Shown one piece after another: positions 10,572-18,707 of a DNA stretch of 64,000 bases; position 1 is the stretch's first letter; each line of letters starts with the position of its first letter. The translations under genes were made by a program, and so were the position numbers. Below the pieces are notes generated by a model, which was not told the DNA's origin, did not search any database, and saw nothing but the letters and a program-made list of their open reading frames with translations. Origin of the DNA: Caulobacter radicis (lineage in GTDB: Bacteria > Pseudomonadota > Alphaproteobacteria > Caulobacterales > Caulobacteraceae); assembly GCF_003094615.1 (NCBI RefSeq), contig NZ_QDKO01000007.1, positions 52,441 through 116,440 of the forward strand, given 5' to 3'.

Positions 10572-12020
10572 ATGGACGGGAGCGGGGTGAGCCGCCGTGC
10601 GCTGGGCGCGCTGGCGGTGGGGGGAACGGCGGCGGGGCTGGCGGGATGCGCTGGGCCTAAGGGCGGCGACGTGAAGCCGAAGTCGCGGGACTTTCCCAAG
10701 GATTTCGTCTGGGGCACGGCCAGCGCGGCCTTCCAGACCGAGGGCTCGCCGACCGCCGACGGGCGCGGCCCCAGCGTCTGGGACCTGTTCCAGGACCAGC
10801 CGGGCAAGATCATCGACGGTTCCGACGCCAAGGTCGCCACCGACAGCTATCGCCGCTGGGCCGAGGACGTCGACCTTGTGGCCGGGGCGGGAATGGGCGC
10901 GTACCGGTTCTCCATCTCGTGGTCGCGGGTGCTGCCGACGGGGGCGGGGGGCGTCGCGCAAGCCGGGATCGACCATTACAGCCGCCTGGTCGACCGCCTG
11001 CTGGAGAAGGGCGTGACGCCCTACGCCACGCTGTTCCATTGGGACCTGCCGCAGGCGATCCAGGATCGCGGCGGCTGGGCGGCGCGCGACAGCGCCAAGG
11101 CCTTTTCCGACTACGCCGCCCTGATCGGCGAGCGGCTGGGCGACCGGCTCAAGAAGATCATCGTGCTGAACGAGCCGGCGGTGCACACGGTGTTTGGCCA
11201 CGTCACCGGCGAGCACGCGCCGGGGTTCAAGGACGTGGCCCTGCTGGGGCCCGTCACCCACCACATGAACCTCGCCCAAGGGATGGCGATCCAGGCCCTG
11301 CGCGCCGCGCACGGCGACCTGTCGATCGGCACGACCCTGGCGCTGCAACCCTGCCGGCCCGCGGGCGGCGGCCTGGCGTTCTGGAACCGGCTGGCCTCGG
11401 ACGGCCTGGACGCGCTGTGGAACCGCGCCTGGCTCGATCCGCTGCTTAAGGGCGAGTATCCCGACCAGATGAACGAGTTCCTGGGCGACCACGTGCGTTC
11501 GGAGGATCTTTCCACGATCCGCCAGCGGGTCGACTTCATGGGCGTGAACTACTACGCGCCGGCCTATATGCGCCTGGCGCCGCTGTCGCCGGGTCGGATC
11601 AAGCCGGCCGATCCGCCGCGCGGCGTCGAGCTGGACGCCTTCGGGCGTCACGTCGATCCGTCGGGCCTGCTGGAGGTGCTGGCGAGGCTGCGCACCGAGT
11701 ACGGCAACCCACCGGTATTCGTCACCGAGAACGGCTGCTCGGATCCGTTCGGCGACGGCAGGGCGATCCAGGCCGACACCTTCCGCATCGCCTTCCTGCG
11801 CCGCCACCTGCAGGCGGTGAAGGCGGCCATGGAGGCTGGCTCGCCGGTGAAGGGCTTCTTCGCCTGGTGCCTGGTCGACAACTGGGAATGGGCGCTGGGC
11901 TATCGCTCGAAGTTCGGCCTGGTCAGCCACGACCGCACGAGCGGGGCGCGCAAGCCCAAGGCCTCGTACGGCTGGTATTCGGGCCTGGCGCGGAGCGGGG
12001 TCCTGCCGACGGCGCCTTAG
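10572..12020 (+). CDS. Beta-glucosidase, glycoside hydrolase family 1, Tat lipoprotein
   Basis: A 482-residue GH1 enzyme that cleaves beta-linked glucosides by a retaining mechanism. The acid/base Glu201 is in VLNEPAV and the nucleophile Glu386 in FVTENGCSD. FPKDFVWGTASAAFQTEG near residues 41-58 is the typical GH1 beginning. Residues 1-30 carry a twin-arginine signal (VSRRALGALAVGG) followed by a lipobox GLAGC with Cys26, so it is probably exported folded and lipid-anchored in the envelope, unlike most GH1 enzymes, which are cytosolic. The ATG at 10572 is kept because it includes the RR motif. It stands alone between two intergenic repeats. Confidence 0.92.
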   Translation: MDGSGVSRRALGALAVGGTAAGLAGCAGPKGGDVKPKSRDFPKDFVWGTASAAFQTEGSPTADGRGPSVWDLFQDQPGKIIDGSDAKVATDSYRRWAEDVDLVAGAGMGAYRFSISWSRVLPTGAGGVAQAGIDHYSRLVDRLLEKGVTPYATLFHWDLPQAIQDRGGWAARDSAKAFSDYAALIGERLGDRLKKIIVLNEPAVHTVFGHVTGEHAPGFKDVALLGPVTHHMNLAQGMAIQALRAAHGDLSIGTTLALQPCRPAGGGLAFWNRLASDGLDALWNRAWLDPLLKGEYPDQMNEFLGDHVRSEDLSTIRQRVDFMGVNYYAPAYMRLAPLSPGRIKPADPPRGVELDAFGRHVDPSGLLEVLARLRTEYGNPPVFVTENGCSDPFGDGRAIQADTFRIAFLRRHLQAVKAAMEAGSPVKGFFAWCLVDNWEWALGYRSKFGLVSHDRTSGARKPKASYGWYSGLARSGVLPTAP

Positions 12021-12046
12021 ATGAAGAGCGTCTTGTTACTATCCTC

Positions 12047-12082
12047 CCCGTCATTCCCGCCCTTGTGGCGGGAATGACGGGA
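12047..12082. repeat. Inverted repeat between convergent genes
   Basis: CGTCATTCCCGCC and GGCGGGAATGACG form a perfect 13-bp stem with a 4-base loop TTGT, in the 79-bp gap between the convergent beta-glucosidase and the minus-strand gene at 12100. It resembles short REP-type palindromes common in alphaproteobacteria and could serve as a bidirectional transcription end, though no T run follows. Confidence 0.75.
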
Positions 12083-12099
12083 GAAGAGCGACTTGAGGG

Positions 12100-12957
12100 T
12101 CAGTCCGGCTTGCAGATCAGCACGTCCTTGCCGCCGCGCTTGGCGGGAAGGAGGCTGCCGGCGCAGGCCTGGGGATTGGCCGGGTCGATGATGATCTCGC
12201 GGCTGGCCGGCAGCTTGGCCGGGGTCGAGCCGATCGGCGCCAGCGGCTTGGCGGCCGTGGAGGCGGGCTTGGCCGCCGGCTTGGCGACGGGCTTCTGGAC
12301 CGCCGGCTTGGGCGCGGGCGGGGCCGAGGCCTCGATCTTGGCCGGGGCGGGCGCCTCGACGGGCGTTTCGGCCGGCGGCGGCGGGGCGGCTTCCGGCTCG
12401 GGCGCCGGAGCGGCCTGCGGCTCGACCGGCACGGCGCTCTTGACGTTGTAGTTCAGGGCCTGGCCCAGCAGGTTGGACTTGGTCTCGAGGGTCTTGGCGC
12501 GGGTCTCGCAGTCGCCGGGCGGCGACCAGCTCATCCACACCTGGGCCAGGCGCGCCTTGTCGACGGCTTCCGAACCGCCCCAGATCGAGCGGCCCTTCTT
12601 CATGGCGCCGGCGCCGTATTCGGAGATCGGGCGCGGGCTGGCCTTCTCGGCGGCGGTGATGGCCGAGCCGTAGGTCTTAAGGTCCGAGCGCGCCTGGATG
12701 CGCATCGCCGGATATTCCTTCAGCGCCGCGGCCGCGCCGTCGGGGCCGGGGAAGGCCTTCTCGATCCGCGTCACCTCGGGCATGACCTTGTCGTAGAGGT
12801 CGACATAGCCGCTGAGCGCGCCGTAGCACCAGGCGATGTAGCCGTACTCGTCGGTCGGCGGCGTGGCCGCCGGCTGGGTGCGCGGGGGAGGGGCGGCGGT
12901 GGTCACGGGCGCGTCCTGCGCCATCAGGGCGAGAGCGAAGAGAAGGGCGGTCGCCAT
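12100..12957 (-). CDS. Hypothetical exported protein with Ala/Pro-rich linker
   Basis: A 285-residue protein. Residues 1-13 are hydrophobic (MATALLFALALMA) and look like a short signal peptide. A folded part runs from about residue 35 to 155, with several conserved-looking Cys and Trp residues (IAWCYGALSGY, SIWGG, WMSWSPPGDCE). Residues about 160-250 are a long Pro/Ala/Lys-rich linker (repeats of the type KPAAKPA), and the C-terminus is a short module with two Cys (CAGSLLPAKRGGKDVLICKPD). I do not recognise a family. Linkers of this type often span the periplasm or peptidoglycan. It is transcribed alone, converging on the beta-glucosidase gene. Confidence 0.75.
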   Translation of the reverse strand: MATALLFALALMAQDAPVTTAAPPPRTQPAATPPTDEYGYIAWCYGALSGYVDLYDKVMPEVTRIEKAFPGPDGAAAALKEYPAMRIQARSDLKTYGSAITAAEKASPRPISEYGAGAMKKGRSIWGGSEAVDKARLAQVWMSWSPPGDCETRAKTLETKSNLLGQALNYNVKSAVPVEPQAAPAPEPEAAPPPPAETPVEAPAPAKIEASAPPAPKPAVQKPVAKPAAKPASTAAKPLAPIGSTPAKLPASREIIIDPANPQACAGSLLPAKRGGKDVLICKPD

Positions 12958-13251
12958 ACGGCCGGGAATCCTTTTCGGTAGCGTCAGTAGAGCTGACTAG
13001 ATCATTTCGGGCCGCATTGGGACCTCAGCATGGCGCCGAATGGTCAAAGTCGCGCGCCAAGCTCAGCCATAACGACGCAGACGCCGGATGGCTCCGAAGA
13101 TGGCGACAATTCTGAACAAGTTTACATGTGCGATGCAGCAATCGCCGGGTGGGTCGCGTGCGATGCGTATGCTAGAAGGCGCTTCCGGTGCGGCATCCTG
13201 GCGCTGTCCGGATCCGTATCTTCCGAGACCCGCCGACATTAGAATTCCCGC

Positions 13252-13947
13252 ATGACCTTCTGGCGCAACATCGCAAGCATCGCGGCCCGTCGGCTGGACC
13301 TGGCGGAATGCGCTGAATGTCCCCCGGGGCCGCCGGGGCAGGATCCGGCCTTCTCGACGGCCGTGACGGCGCTGGGCGCCAAGCTCGCCAAGGCCGACGG
13401 CAGCGCCGACGGCCACGAGTTCGAGGCTTTCTCGCAGGTTTTCCATCCCGACCCGGCCTCCGAGCAGAACATCCACCGCCTGTACGACCTGGCCCGCCAG
13501 ACCACGCACGGCTTCGAGAGCTACGCCAAGCGGCTGGCCAAGCGCTATCGCTCGTGCCCGCAGTTGCTGGAGGACGTGCTCGACGGCCTGTTCCACATCG
13601 CCAAGGCCGACGGCGCCGTGACCCAGGACGAGCTCGATTACCTGGAACGGGTGGCCGAGCTGTTCGGCCTGTCGCCGCTGGCCTTCCGCCGCCTCAGCGC
13701 CACTCACCTGGGCGCGGGCGCCGACGATCCCTACGTGATCCTCGACGTGCCGGCCGACGCCGAGGACGAGGTGGTGCGCAAGGCCTGGAAGTCGGCCCTG
13801 TCTGACGCCCACCCCGACCGGGCCCGGGCGCGCGGCCTGCCGGCCGAGTTCATCGAGGTGGCCGAGGCCAAGGCCGCGGCGATCAACGCGGCTTTCAGCA
13901 CCGTCATGCGCGAGCGGCGGGAACTCGGGCTGGCCGCCGCGGGTTGA
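13252..13947 (+). CDS. TerB and J-domain protein (DjlA-like cochaperone)
   Basis: A 231-residue protein. Residues about 30-150 are an all-helical TerB-like domain (KLAKADGSADGHEFEAF, LFHIAKADGAVTQDELDYLERVAELFGL, with the paired acidic A-D-G motifs of that fold). Residues about 160-231 are a J domain with the essential His187-Pro188-Asp189 in DAHPDRARARG, which stimulates DnaK ATPase. The order TerB then J is that of DjlA, but the N-terminal membrane anchor of DjlA is not apparent, so this version may be cytosolic. A 294-bp gene-free gap precedes it. Cochaperone role is a family inference. Confidence 0.88.
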   Translation: MTFWRNIASIAARRLDLAECAECPPGPPGQDPAFSTAVTALGAKLAKADGSADGHEFEAFSQVFHPDPASEQNIHRLYDLARQTTHGFESYAKRLAKRYRSCPQLLEDVLDGLFHIAKADGAVTQDELDYLERVAELFGLSPLAFRRLSATHLGAGADDPYVILDVPADAEDEVVRKAWKSALSDAHPDRARARGLPAEFIEVAEAKAAAINAAFSTVMRERRELGLAAAG

Positions 13948-14065
13948 ACGGAAAAGTCTTTGTGATTGAACCCAATGGGTGTTCAGTTGACGTTCAGACC
14001 TCCAGAGCCAACCTAAGGGGCGAGGACGGAGATTCTGGGCGCCCCGGCGCCGATCGAGGACGACG

Positions 14066-14371
14066 ATGACCATGACCCTGGGCGCGAACATCGGCGCGAC
14101 GCACTCTTCGGCTTGGCGCGGTCTGGCCGCGGTGGTCGGCGGCGTGGCCACGGCGATCGCGGTCTCGGTGGCCGCCATCGTGGCGGTGGTGTTCGCCGCG
14201 ACCCTGGTGGTGGTCGGCTTCATGGCCACGGCGCTGCTCGGCCTCGCGGCTTTCGCCCTTCGCGGACGCCGCCAGGCCCGCGCCAAGGCTTCCGCCGATC
14301 CCAACCTGATCGAGGCCCGCAACGTCGGCGGCCATTCGTGGGTCGCCTACGGCTGGAACGAGCGGCGCTAA
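14066..14371 (+). CDS. Small two-helix membrane protein
   Basis: A 101-residue protein with two adjacent hydrophobic stretches (about residues 18-40 and 43-66, rich in Ala and Val) separated by a very short turn, then a basic cytosolic-type segment RGRRQARAKA and a polar tail ending GWNERR. GAGGACGACG in front of the ATG at 14066 fits a ribosome binding site. No family recognised. It is followed by an intrinsic terminator and seems to be a single-gene unit. The regular codon usage and export-free membrane topology support a real gene. Confidence 0.7.
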   Translation: MTMTLGANIGATHSSAWRGLAAVVGGVATAIAVSVAAIVAVVFAATLVVVGFMATALLGLAAFALRGRRQARAKASADPNLIEARNVGGHSWVAYGWNERR

Positions 14372-14398
14372 AGCGCCATCCTTCTCCATTGAGTTTTG

Positions 14399-14435
14399 AA
14401 CGCCGTGACCGCCGAGAGGCCGTTGCGGCGTTTTT
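14399..14435 (+). terminator. Intrinsic terminator
   Basis: AACGCCG (14399-14405) pairs with CGGCGTT (14426-14432), the intervening GACCGCCGAGAGGCCG can fold further, and a run of five T follows at 14431-14435. It closes the small membrane protein gene. Confidence 0.75.
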
Positions 14436-14502
14436 CGTTGGTGCTTGCCCCGCGGCTCAACCTCGTCCACCGTGCATTCAAACAAGCGTTGGGAGGATGA
14501 GC

Positions 14503-14793
14503 ATGATCGGCGTGGTGGCGAGCCTGAAGGTGCAGCCGGACAAGACGGCGGAATTCGAGGCGGTGTTCCTCGACCTGGCGGCCAAGGTGAAGGCCAACGA
14601 GCCCGGCGCGATCGTCTACCAGTTGACCAGGTCGAAGACCGAGGCCGGCGCCTACAAGGTGCTGGAGCTCTACGCCTCGGCCGACGCCCTGAAGCACCAC
14701 GGCGGGACCGACTACTTCAAGGCCGCCGGCGCGGCCATGGCGCCTTTCCTGGCTGGGCGGCCCGAGATCGAATATCTCGACGCGGTGGAGTAG
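14503..14793 (+). CDS. Antibiotic biosynthesis monooxygenase (ABM) family protein
   Basis: A 96-residue protein of the dimeric alpha/beta ferredoxin-like ABM fold (quinol monooxygenase YgiN type). It shows MIGVVASLKVQPDKTAEFEAVFLDLAAKV, then EPGAIVYQLTRS, YKVLELYASADALKHHGGTDYF and the end PEIEYLDAVE, all standard for the family. Two ATGs are possible at 14497 and 14503; GGGAGG (14491-14496) touches the first and is six bases from the second, so 14503 is preferred. Some members oxidise quinols or aromatic polyketides without a cofactor, others degrade heme. Substrate unknown. It is probably a single-gene unit. Confidence 0.88.
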   Translation: MIGVVASLKVQPDKTAEFEAVFLDLAAKVKANEPGAIVYQLTRSKTEAGAYKVLELYASADALKHHGGTDYFKAAGAAMAPFLAGRPEIEYLDAVE

Positions 14794-14919
14794 GGGGCGT
14801 TTTCAAGCCCCCCGGGCTATGCCGGATAACCGCAACCGTTGCAGTTTTTCTGCATGGCGCGGGCCTGAAAACGACCGTTTAACTTGCTGCCGAAACCTCC
14901 CGTCTCCCGGAGCGCCCCC

Positions 14920-16011
14920 ATGGCCCTCGACTCTCTTTTCAAGCCGTTCGAATTCAAGTCGCTGAAGTTGCCCAACCGGGTGGTGATGGCGCCGATGACC
15001 CGCTCGTTTTCGCCCGGCGGCGTGGCGACCGACGACGTGGCCGCCTACTACGCCCGCCGCGCGGCGGCGCAGGTCGGCCTGATCGTCACCGAGGGCACGG
15101 GCGTGGCCCGTCCGGCCTCGCTGAACGACGCCAACGTGCCGCGCTTCCACGGCGAGAAGGAATTGGCGGCCTGGAAGAAGGTCGTCGACGAGGTGCACGC
15201 CGCCGGCGGCCTGATCGCCCCGCAGCTGTGGCACGTGGGCTCGGCCAAGGGCCCGGCGCAACTGGGCAAGGTCGACAGCCCCTCGGGCGTGTCCAAGGCG
15301 GGCGGCGGCCAGTTCACCGAGCCGATGAGCGACTCAGACGTCGCCGACACCATCGCCGCCTTCGCCACGGCGGCCGCCGACGCCAAGCGCCTGGGCTTCG
15401 ACGCCATCGAGCTGCACGGCGCCCACGGCTACCTGATCGATCAGTTCTTCTGGAACGGCACCAACCTGCGCGGCGACGCCTTCGGCGGTCCGACCATCGC
15501 CGAGCGCAGCGCCTTCGCCGCCGAGATCCTGAAAGCCGTCCGCGCCGCCGTCGGCCCCGACTATCCGGTGATCATCCGCCTGTCGCAGTGGAAGCAGCAG
15601 GACTATGCGGTGAAGAACGCCGAGACGCCGCAGGCCCTGGAAGCCTGGCTGCAGCCGCTGGCCGACGCCGGCGCCGACATCTTCCACTGCTCGCAACGCC
15701 GGTTCTGGGAGCCGGAGTTCGAGGGTTCCGACCTGAACTTCGCCGGCTGGACCAAGAAGCTGACCGGCGCCCCGACCATCACCGTCGGATCGGTGGGCCT
15801 GTCGGGCGAGTTCATCGCGGCCTTCGGCGGCGAGGGCAGCCAGCCGGCCTCGATCGACGGCCTGCTCGAGCGCCTGGACCGCGGCGAGTTCGATCTCGTG
15901 GGCGTGGGCCGCGCGCTGCTGCAGGATCCCGAGTGGGTGGTGAAGATCCGCGAGGGACGGAACGACGAATTGCAAAGCTTCAGCCGTGAGGCGCTGGGGG
16001 TTCTTTACTAG
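14920..16011 (+). CDS. NADH:flavin oxidoreductase, Old Yellow Enzyme family
   Basis: A 363-residue FMN barrel enzyme. It starts LFKPFEFKSLKLPNRVVMAPMTRSF, the standard N-terminus of the family, and has QLWHVG, the active-site helix DAIELHGAHGYLIDQFF (His-Gly-Ala-His in place of His-x-x-Asn variants), and the phosphate-binding end FDLVGVGRALLQDPEWV. Such enzymes reduce activated C=C double bonds, such as alpha,beta-unsaturated carbonyls, or nitroesters, using NAD(P)H. The ATG at 14920 is preceded by GGAG at the right distance; an upstream Met at 14884 lacks one. It reads toward the lactonase gene on the other strand, separated by a palindromic repeat. Confidence 0.93.
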   Translation: MALDSLFKPFEFKSLKLPNRVVMAPMTRSFSPGGVATDDVAAYYARRAAAQVGLIVTEGTGVARPASLNDANVPRFHGEKELAAWKKVVDEVHAAGGLIAPQLWHVGSAKGPAQLGKVDSPSGVSKAGGGQFTEPMSDSDVADTIAAFATAAADAKRLGFDAIELHGAHGYLIDQFFWNGTNLRGDAFGGPTIAERSAFAAEILKAVRAAVGPDYPVIIRLSQWKQQDYAVKNAETPQALEAWLQPLADAGADIFHCSQRRFWEPEFEGSDLNFAGWTKKLTGAPTITVGSVGLSGEFIAAFGGEGSQPASIDGLLERLDRGEFDLVGVGRALLQDPEWVVKIREGRNDELQSFSREALGVLY

Positions 16012-16023
16012 CCGCCTGCGCCG

Positions 16024-16194
16024 GCCCCCTCAGTCGCTCCGCGACAGCTCCGCCATAAGGAGGATCCTCCCCCTCTGGGGGAGGTGGCCCGGAGGGCCGG
16101 AGGGGGGACGTTTTCAGCTTTCTCGGCGGCCGAAGTGTTCCGCGCTTCCCCCTCCGTCGCCTTCGGCGAAACCTCCCCCTTTCAGGGGAGGATT
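16024..16194. repeat. Intergenic palindromic repeat, CCTCCCCCT family (copy 2)
   Basis: The full copy is 16061-16194: ATCCTCCCCCTCTGGGGGAG at left and ACCTCCCCCTTTCAGGGGAG at right, with GGCCCGGAGGGCC and GTCGCCTTCGGCGA inside. A further half element CCCCCTCAGTCGCTCCGCGA at 16025-16044 precedes it. It separates convergent genes, where it may act as a bidirectional end. Confidence 0.85.
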
Positions 16195-17106
16195 TCAGGC
16201 GTTGAAGTTCAGCTTCAGCCCCGGCCGCTCCCACCGCCCACGCCACAGCTTTCCGGTCCCGGACGCCGTGATCCACACGTCCCGCATGTCTTCCCCGCCG
16301 AAGCAGAGGTTGGTGGTGATCACGTCCGGCACGGCCACGTGCTCGGTCGCACCGTCCGGCGAGAAGGCCGTGATCCCGCCGTTGATGATCGTCGCCACGC
16401 ACACGCGGCCGTCGGCCTCGACGGCCAGGCTGTCGAGCAATTGATAGCCCGGCAGGTTGCAGACCACGCGGCCGGGCTGCAGCGGCGCGGGCGGGGCGAG
16501 CTCGCCGGGCGCGACGACGTCGAAGGCCCAGAGCCGCCCCAGCATGGTGTCGGCCACGTAGACGACGTCCTCGGCGGGCGACAGGCCCACGCCGTTGGGC
16601 GAGATCAGGTGGTCGCGAAGGCGCACGATGTGGCTGCCGTCGGTCTTGGCGTAGTAGAGCGCCCCGTACCTGCGGCCGTCCGGCGTCGAGCAGCCGTGGT
16701 CGGTGAACCAGAAGCCGCCCTGGCGGTCGAAGACGAGGTCGTTGGGCCCGACCAGGCGCTTGCCGTCGCAGGCCTCGTAGAGGGTGGTGACCGCGCCGGT
16801 GGCCAGGTCCACGCGCTGGATCGAGCCGCCCACGTAGCTGGCTGGGGTGGGGCCGGGGATGTTCAGCCCGCCCATGTCGAAGAACTGGAAGCTGCCGCCG
16901 TTGTTGGTGACGTAGACCGCGCCGTCCGGGCCGATCGCCGCGCCATTGGGGCCGCCGGGCAGGTCGGCCACCGTCTCGCGTTTCCCCTCCGGCGTGATGC
17001 GGGTCAGGGTCTGGCGCTGGATCTCGACCAGCAGCACCGAGCCGTCGGCCATGGCGACCGGGCCTTCGGGAAACTGCAGGCCTTCGGCGACGAGGGTCAG
17101 GTCCAT
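16195..17106 (-). CDS. SMP-30/gluconolactonase/LRE-type beta-propeller protein
   Basis: A 303-residue six-bladed propeller of the SMP-30/gluconolactonase family, which are Ca or Zn dependent lactone hydrolases. It opens with LVAEGLQFPEGPVAMADGSVLLVEI, where the metal-ligand Glu of FPEGP is conserved, and has PNGAAIGPDGAVYVTNNGG, GPNDLVFDRQGGFWFTDHG and SPNGVGLSPAEDVVYVADT, each a blade motif with the Asn and Asp ligands in place. No signal peptide, so cytosolic. GGGAG lies upstream of the ATG at 17106. A palindrome at 17211-17225, about 105 bases upstream, matches one before the oxidoreductase gene at 32184 and suggests shared repression. Confidence 0.9.
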   Translation of the reverse strand: MDLTLVAEGLQFPEGPVAMADGSVLLVEIQRQTLTRITPEGKRETVADLPGGPNGAAIGPDGAVYVTNNGGSFQFFDMGGLNIPGPTPASYVGGSIQRVDLATGAVTTLYEACDGKRLVGPNDLVFDRQGGFWFTDHGCSTPDGRRYGALYYAKTDGSHIVRLRDHLISPNGVGLSPAEDVVYVADTMLGRLWAFDVVAPGELAPPAPLQPGRVVCNLPGYQLLDSLAVEADGRVCVATIINGGITAFSPDGATEHVAVPDVITTNLCFGGEDMRDVWITASGTGKLWRGRWERPGLKLNFNA

Positions 17107-17210
17107 GTCGTCTCGCTCCCATTTTCTGGCGCGCGACGGGCGCCGAAACCGCTTACGCTTTCGGCTGTCACGCTTGATGGACGTCTCTGAACGGACGCCT
17201 GGAAGTCGAG

Positions 17211-17225
17211 TAAACGTTCGTTTGA
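17211..17225. promoter_or_regulatory. TetR-type operator candidate, site A
   Basis: TAAACGTTCGTTTGA contains the inverted repeat AAACG-TT-CGTTT. It sits between the end of the nitronate monooxygenase gene and the start of the SMP-30 gene, 105 bases upstream of the latter. The reverse complement of the site at 32209-32223 differs from it at one base of 15. The repressor is not in the window. Confidence 0.6.
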
Positions 17226-17242
17226 ACCGGGCCGCAACCCAC

Positions 17243-18319
17243 TCAGGCGTCAGCCAGCAGCCTGGTCAGGTCTTCCGCGTTGAGCCCGCGCGGGGCCAGG
17301 CGCGCCGACTGGCCGGCCCAGAGATTGGTGAAGTCGCCGTTGGCACCGTCCTGACGCAAGGGGACCAGCGCCCCGCCGGCCAGGGGGAAGGGCGGCACGA
17401 CCTCGCCGCCGATCGGCCCGACCTCGCGCATCAGCCGGTTGGCCACGCCCCGCGCTGGGCGGCCGGTGAAGACGTCGGTGATCATGGTGTTGTCGTCGCG
17501 GGCCTCGTCGAGGGCGGCGCGATGGGCCGGCGGGACCTGGGCCTCGGGCGTGAAGAGGTAGGCCGTGCCGACCTGCACCCCGGCCGCGCCCAGGGCCCGG
17601 GCGGCCGCGACGCCGCGCGCCTCGGCGATGCCGCCGGCGGCGATCACCGGAACGGCGACGGCGGCGACCACCTGGGGCAGCAGGGAAAAGAGGCCGGGCT
17701 GGCTGGCGGTGTCTAGCCGGTTGTCAATGGCCTCGCCATGGCCGGGCAGGAAGGTGGCGCGGTGGCCGCCGGCCTCGGCGCCCATGGCGATGACGGCGTC
17801 GACGCCCTTGGCTTCGAGCCAGACGGCTTCGGCGACGGTGGTGGCCGAGGACAGGATCTTCGCCCCCGTGGCCCGCACGCGGTCGAGCAGGGTTTGCTCG
17901 GGCAGGCCGAAGTGGAAGCTGACCACCCGCGGCCGCAGGTCCTCGACCAGGGCGCAGAAGGCCTCGTCGAAGGGGGCGCGGCCTCCGGCCGGCGGCGGCG
18001 GGGCCGGATCGAGGCCTGCCTCGACATAGTAGGGCGCCAGGCGCGCCCGCCAGGCCAACATGCGGGCGGGATCGGCGGCGGGCGGCGTGTGGGCGAAGAA
18101 GTTGAGGTTCAGGGGCGCGTCGACGGCGGCGCGGAACTCGCCGATCGCCGCCCGGGCCTGGTCGGGCGCATATTGGGCGCAGGCCAGCGACCCCAGGCCG
18201 CCGCCGCGCGCCGCGCCGATGGCCATGGCCGGGGTGGTGGCGCCGGCCATCGGGGCCTGGAGGACGGGGGCGGCGATCCCCAGCAGGTCGATCAGCCGGC
18301 GGTCGGTCCAGGCGCTCAT
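17243..18319 (-). CDS. Nitronate monooxygenase family protein (FMN-dependent)
   Basis: A 358-residue TIM-barrel FMN protein. LLGIAAPVLQAPMAGATTPAMAIGAARGGGLGSL is the standard N-terminus of the nitronate monooxygenase/2-nitropropane dioxygenase family; EAGGHRATFLPG carries the conserved GxEAGGH loop, and VPVIAAGGIAEARGVAAARALGAAGVQVGTAYLFTPEA is the phosphate-binding end. These enzymes oxidise alkyl nitronates such as propionate-3-nitronate; several related proteins act on other substrates. Immediately upstream (16 bases) lies the small gene at 18336 and then folA, all on the minus strand, so a shared transcript is possible though the functions are unrelated. Confidence 0.92.
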   Translation of the reverse strand: MSAWTDRRLIDLLGIAAPVLQAPMAGATTPAMAIGAARGGGLGSLACAQYAPDQARAAIGEFRAAVDAPLNLNFFAHTPPAADPARMLAWRARLAPYYVEAGLDPAPPPPAGGRAPFDEAFCALVEDLRPRVVSFHFGLPEQTLLDRVRATGAKILSSATTVAEAVWLEAKGVDAVIAMGAEAGGHRATFLPGHGEAIDNRLDTASQPGLFSLLPQVVAAVAVPVIAAGGIAEARGVAAARALGAAGVQVGTAYLFTPEAQVPPAHRAALDEARDDNTMITDVFTGRPARGVANRLMREVGPIGGEVVPPFPLAGGALVPLRQDGANGDFTNLWAGQSARLAPRGLNAEDLTRLLADA

Positions 18320-18335
18320 CCGGGGCTCCGCGCTC

Positions 18336-18707
18336 TCAGTTCAGGTCGAAGAGGTCGTAGGCGATCAGCTTCAACCGCTCGTCGAAGAAGGCGCGACCGT
18401 AGCTGGAGCGCCGCAGGGCGGCCTGGTCGACGCCGTGCTCGACGTCCGAACCGCTGGCCCCAGGGGCGGCGCAGGGAACCGACAGCCGCAAGTTTCGGCC
18501 GACCTTCAGCTTCACGCCCGGCTCGGCGCGGACCACGGTGGCCGCCACGAAGCAGTTGCCGCGCACGCCGCGCGGCACGCCCACATGCCTGACCTGAAGC
18601 ACGACGATCTCGGCGGCCTTGTCGCGGGCGTGCTGGCGCGCGTCGGCGGGCGGCGGCGTCGCGGACGCCGCCTGGGCCAGGACGAAGGCGGCCAGCAGGG
18701 CGCTCAC
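18336..18707 (-). CDS. Hypothetical exported protein
   Basis: A 123-residue protein starting with GTG at 18707, whose start overlaps the folA stop (GTGA), so it is translationally coupled to folA. Residues 1-16 (MSALLAAFVLAQAASA) are a likely signal peptide. The mature part has two Cys (GNCFVAA, SVPCAAP) about 36 residues apart that could form a disulfide, and ends AYDLFDLN. I recognise no family. It lies between folA and the nitronate monooxygenase gene. No role in folate metabolism is suggested by sequence, since it is predicted to be outside the cytoplasm. Confidence 0.7.
   Translation of the reverse strand: MSALLAAFVLAQAASATPPPADARQHARDKAAEIVVLQVRHVGVPRGVRGNCFVAATVVRAEPGVKLKVGRNLRLSVPCAAPGASGSDVEHGVDQAALRRSSYGRAFFDERLKLIAYDLFDLN

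Noticed and set aside
13030..13242. 70-codon plus-strand open frame in the gap before the J-domain gene
   Set aside because: No ribosome binding site, no family, atypical composition, and the frame is not linked to a neighbour; treated as noncoding upstream sequence.
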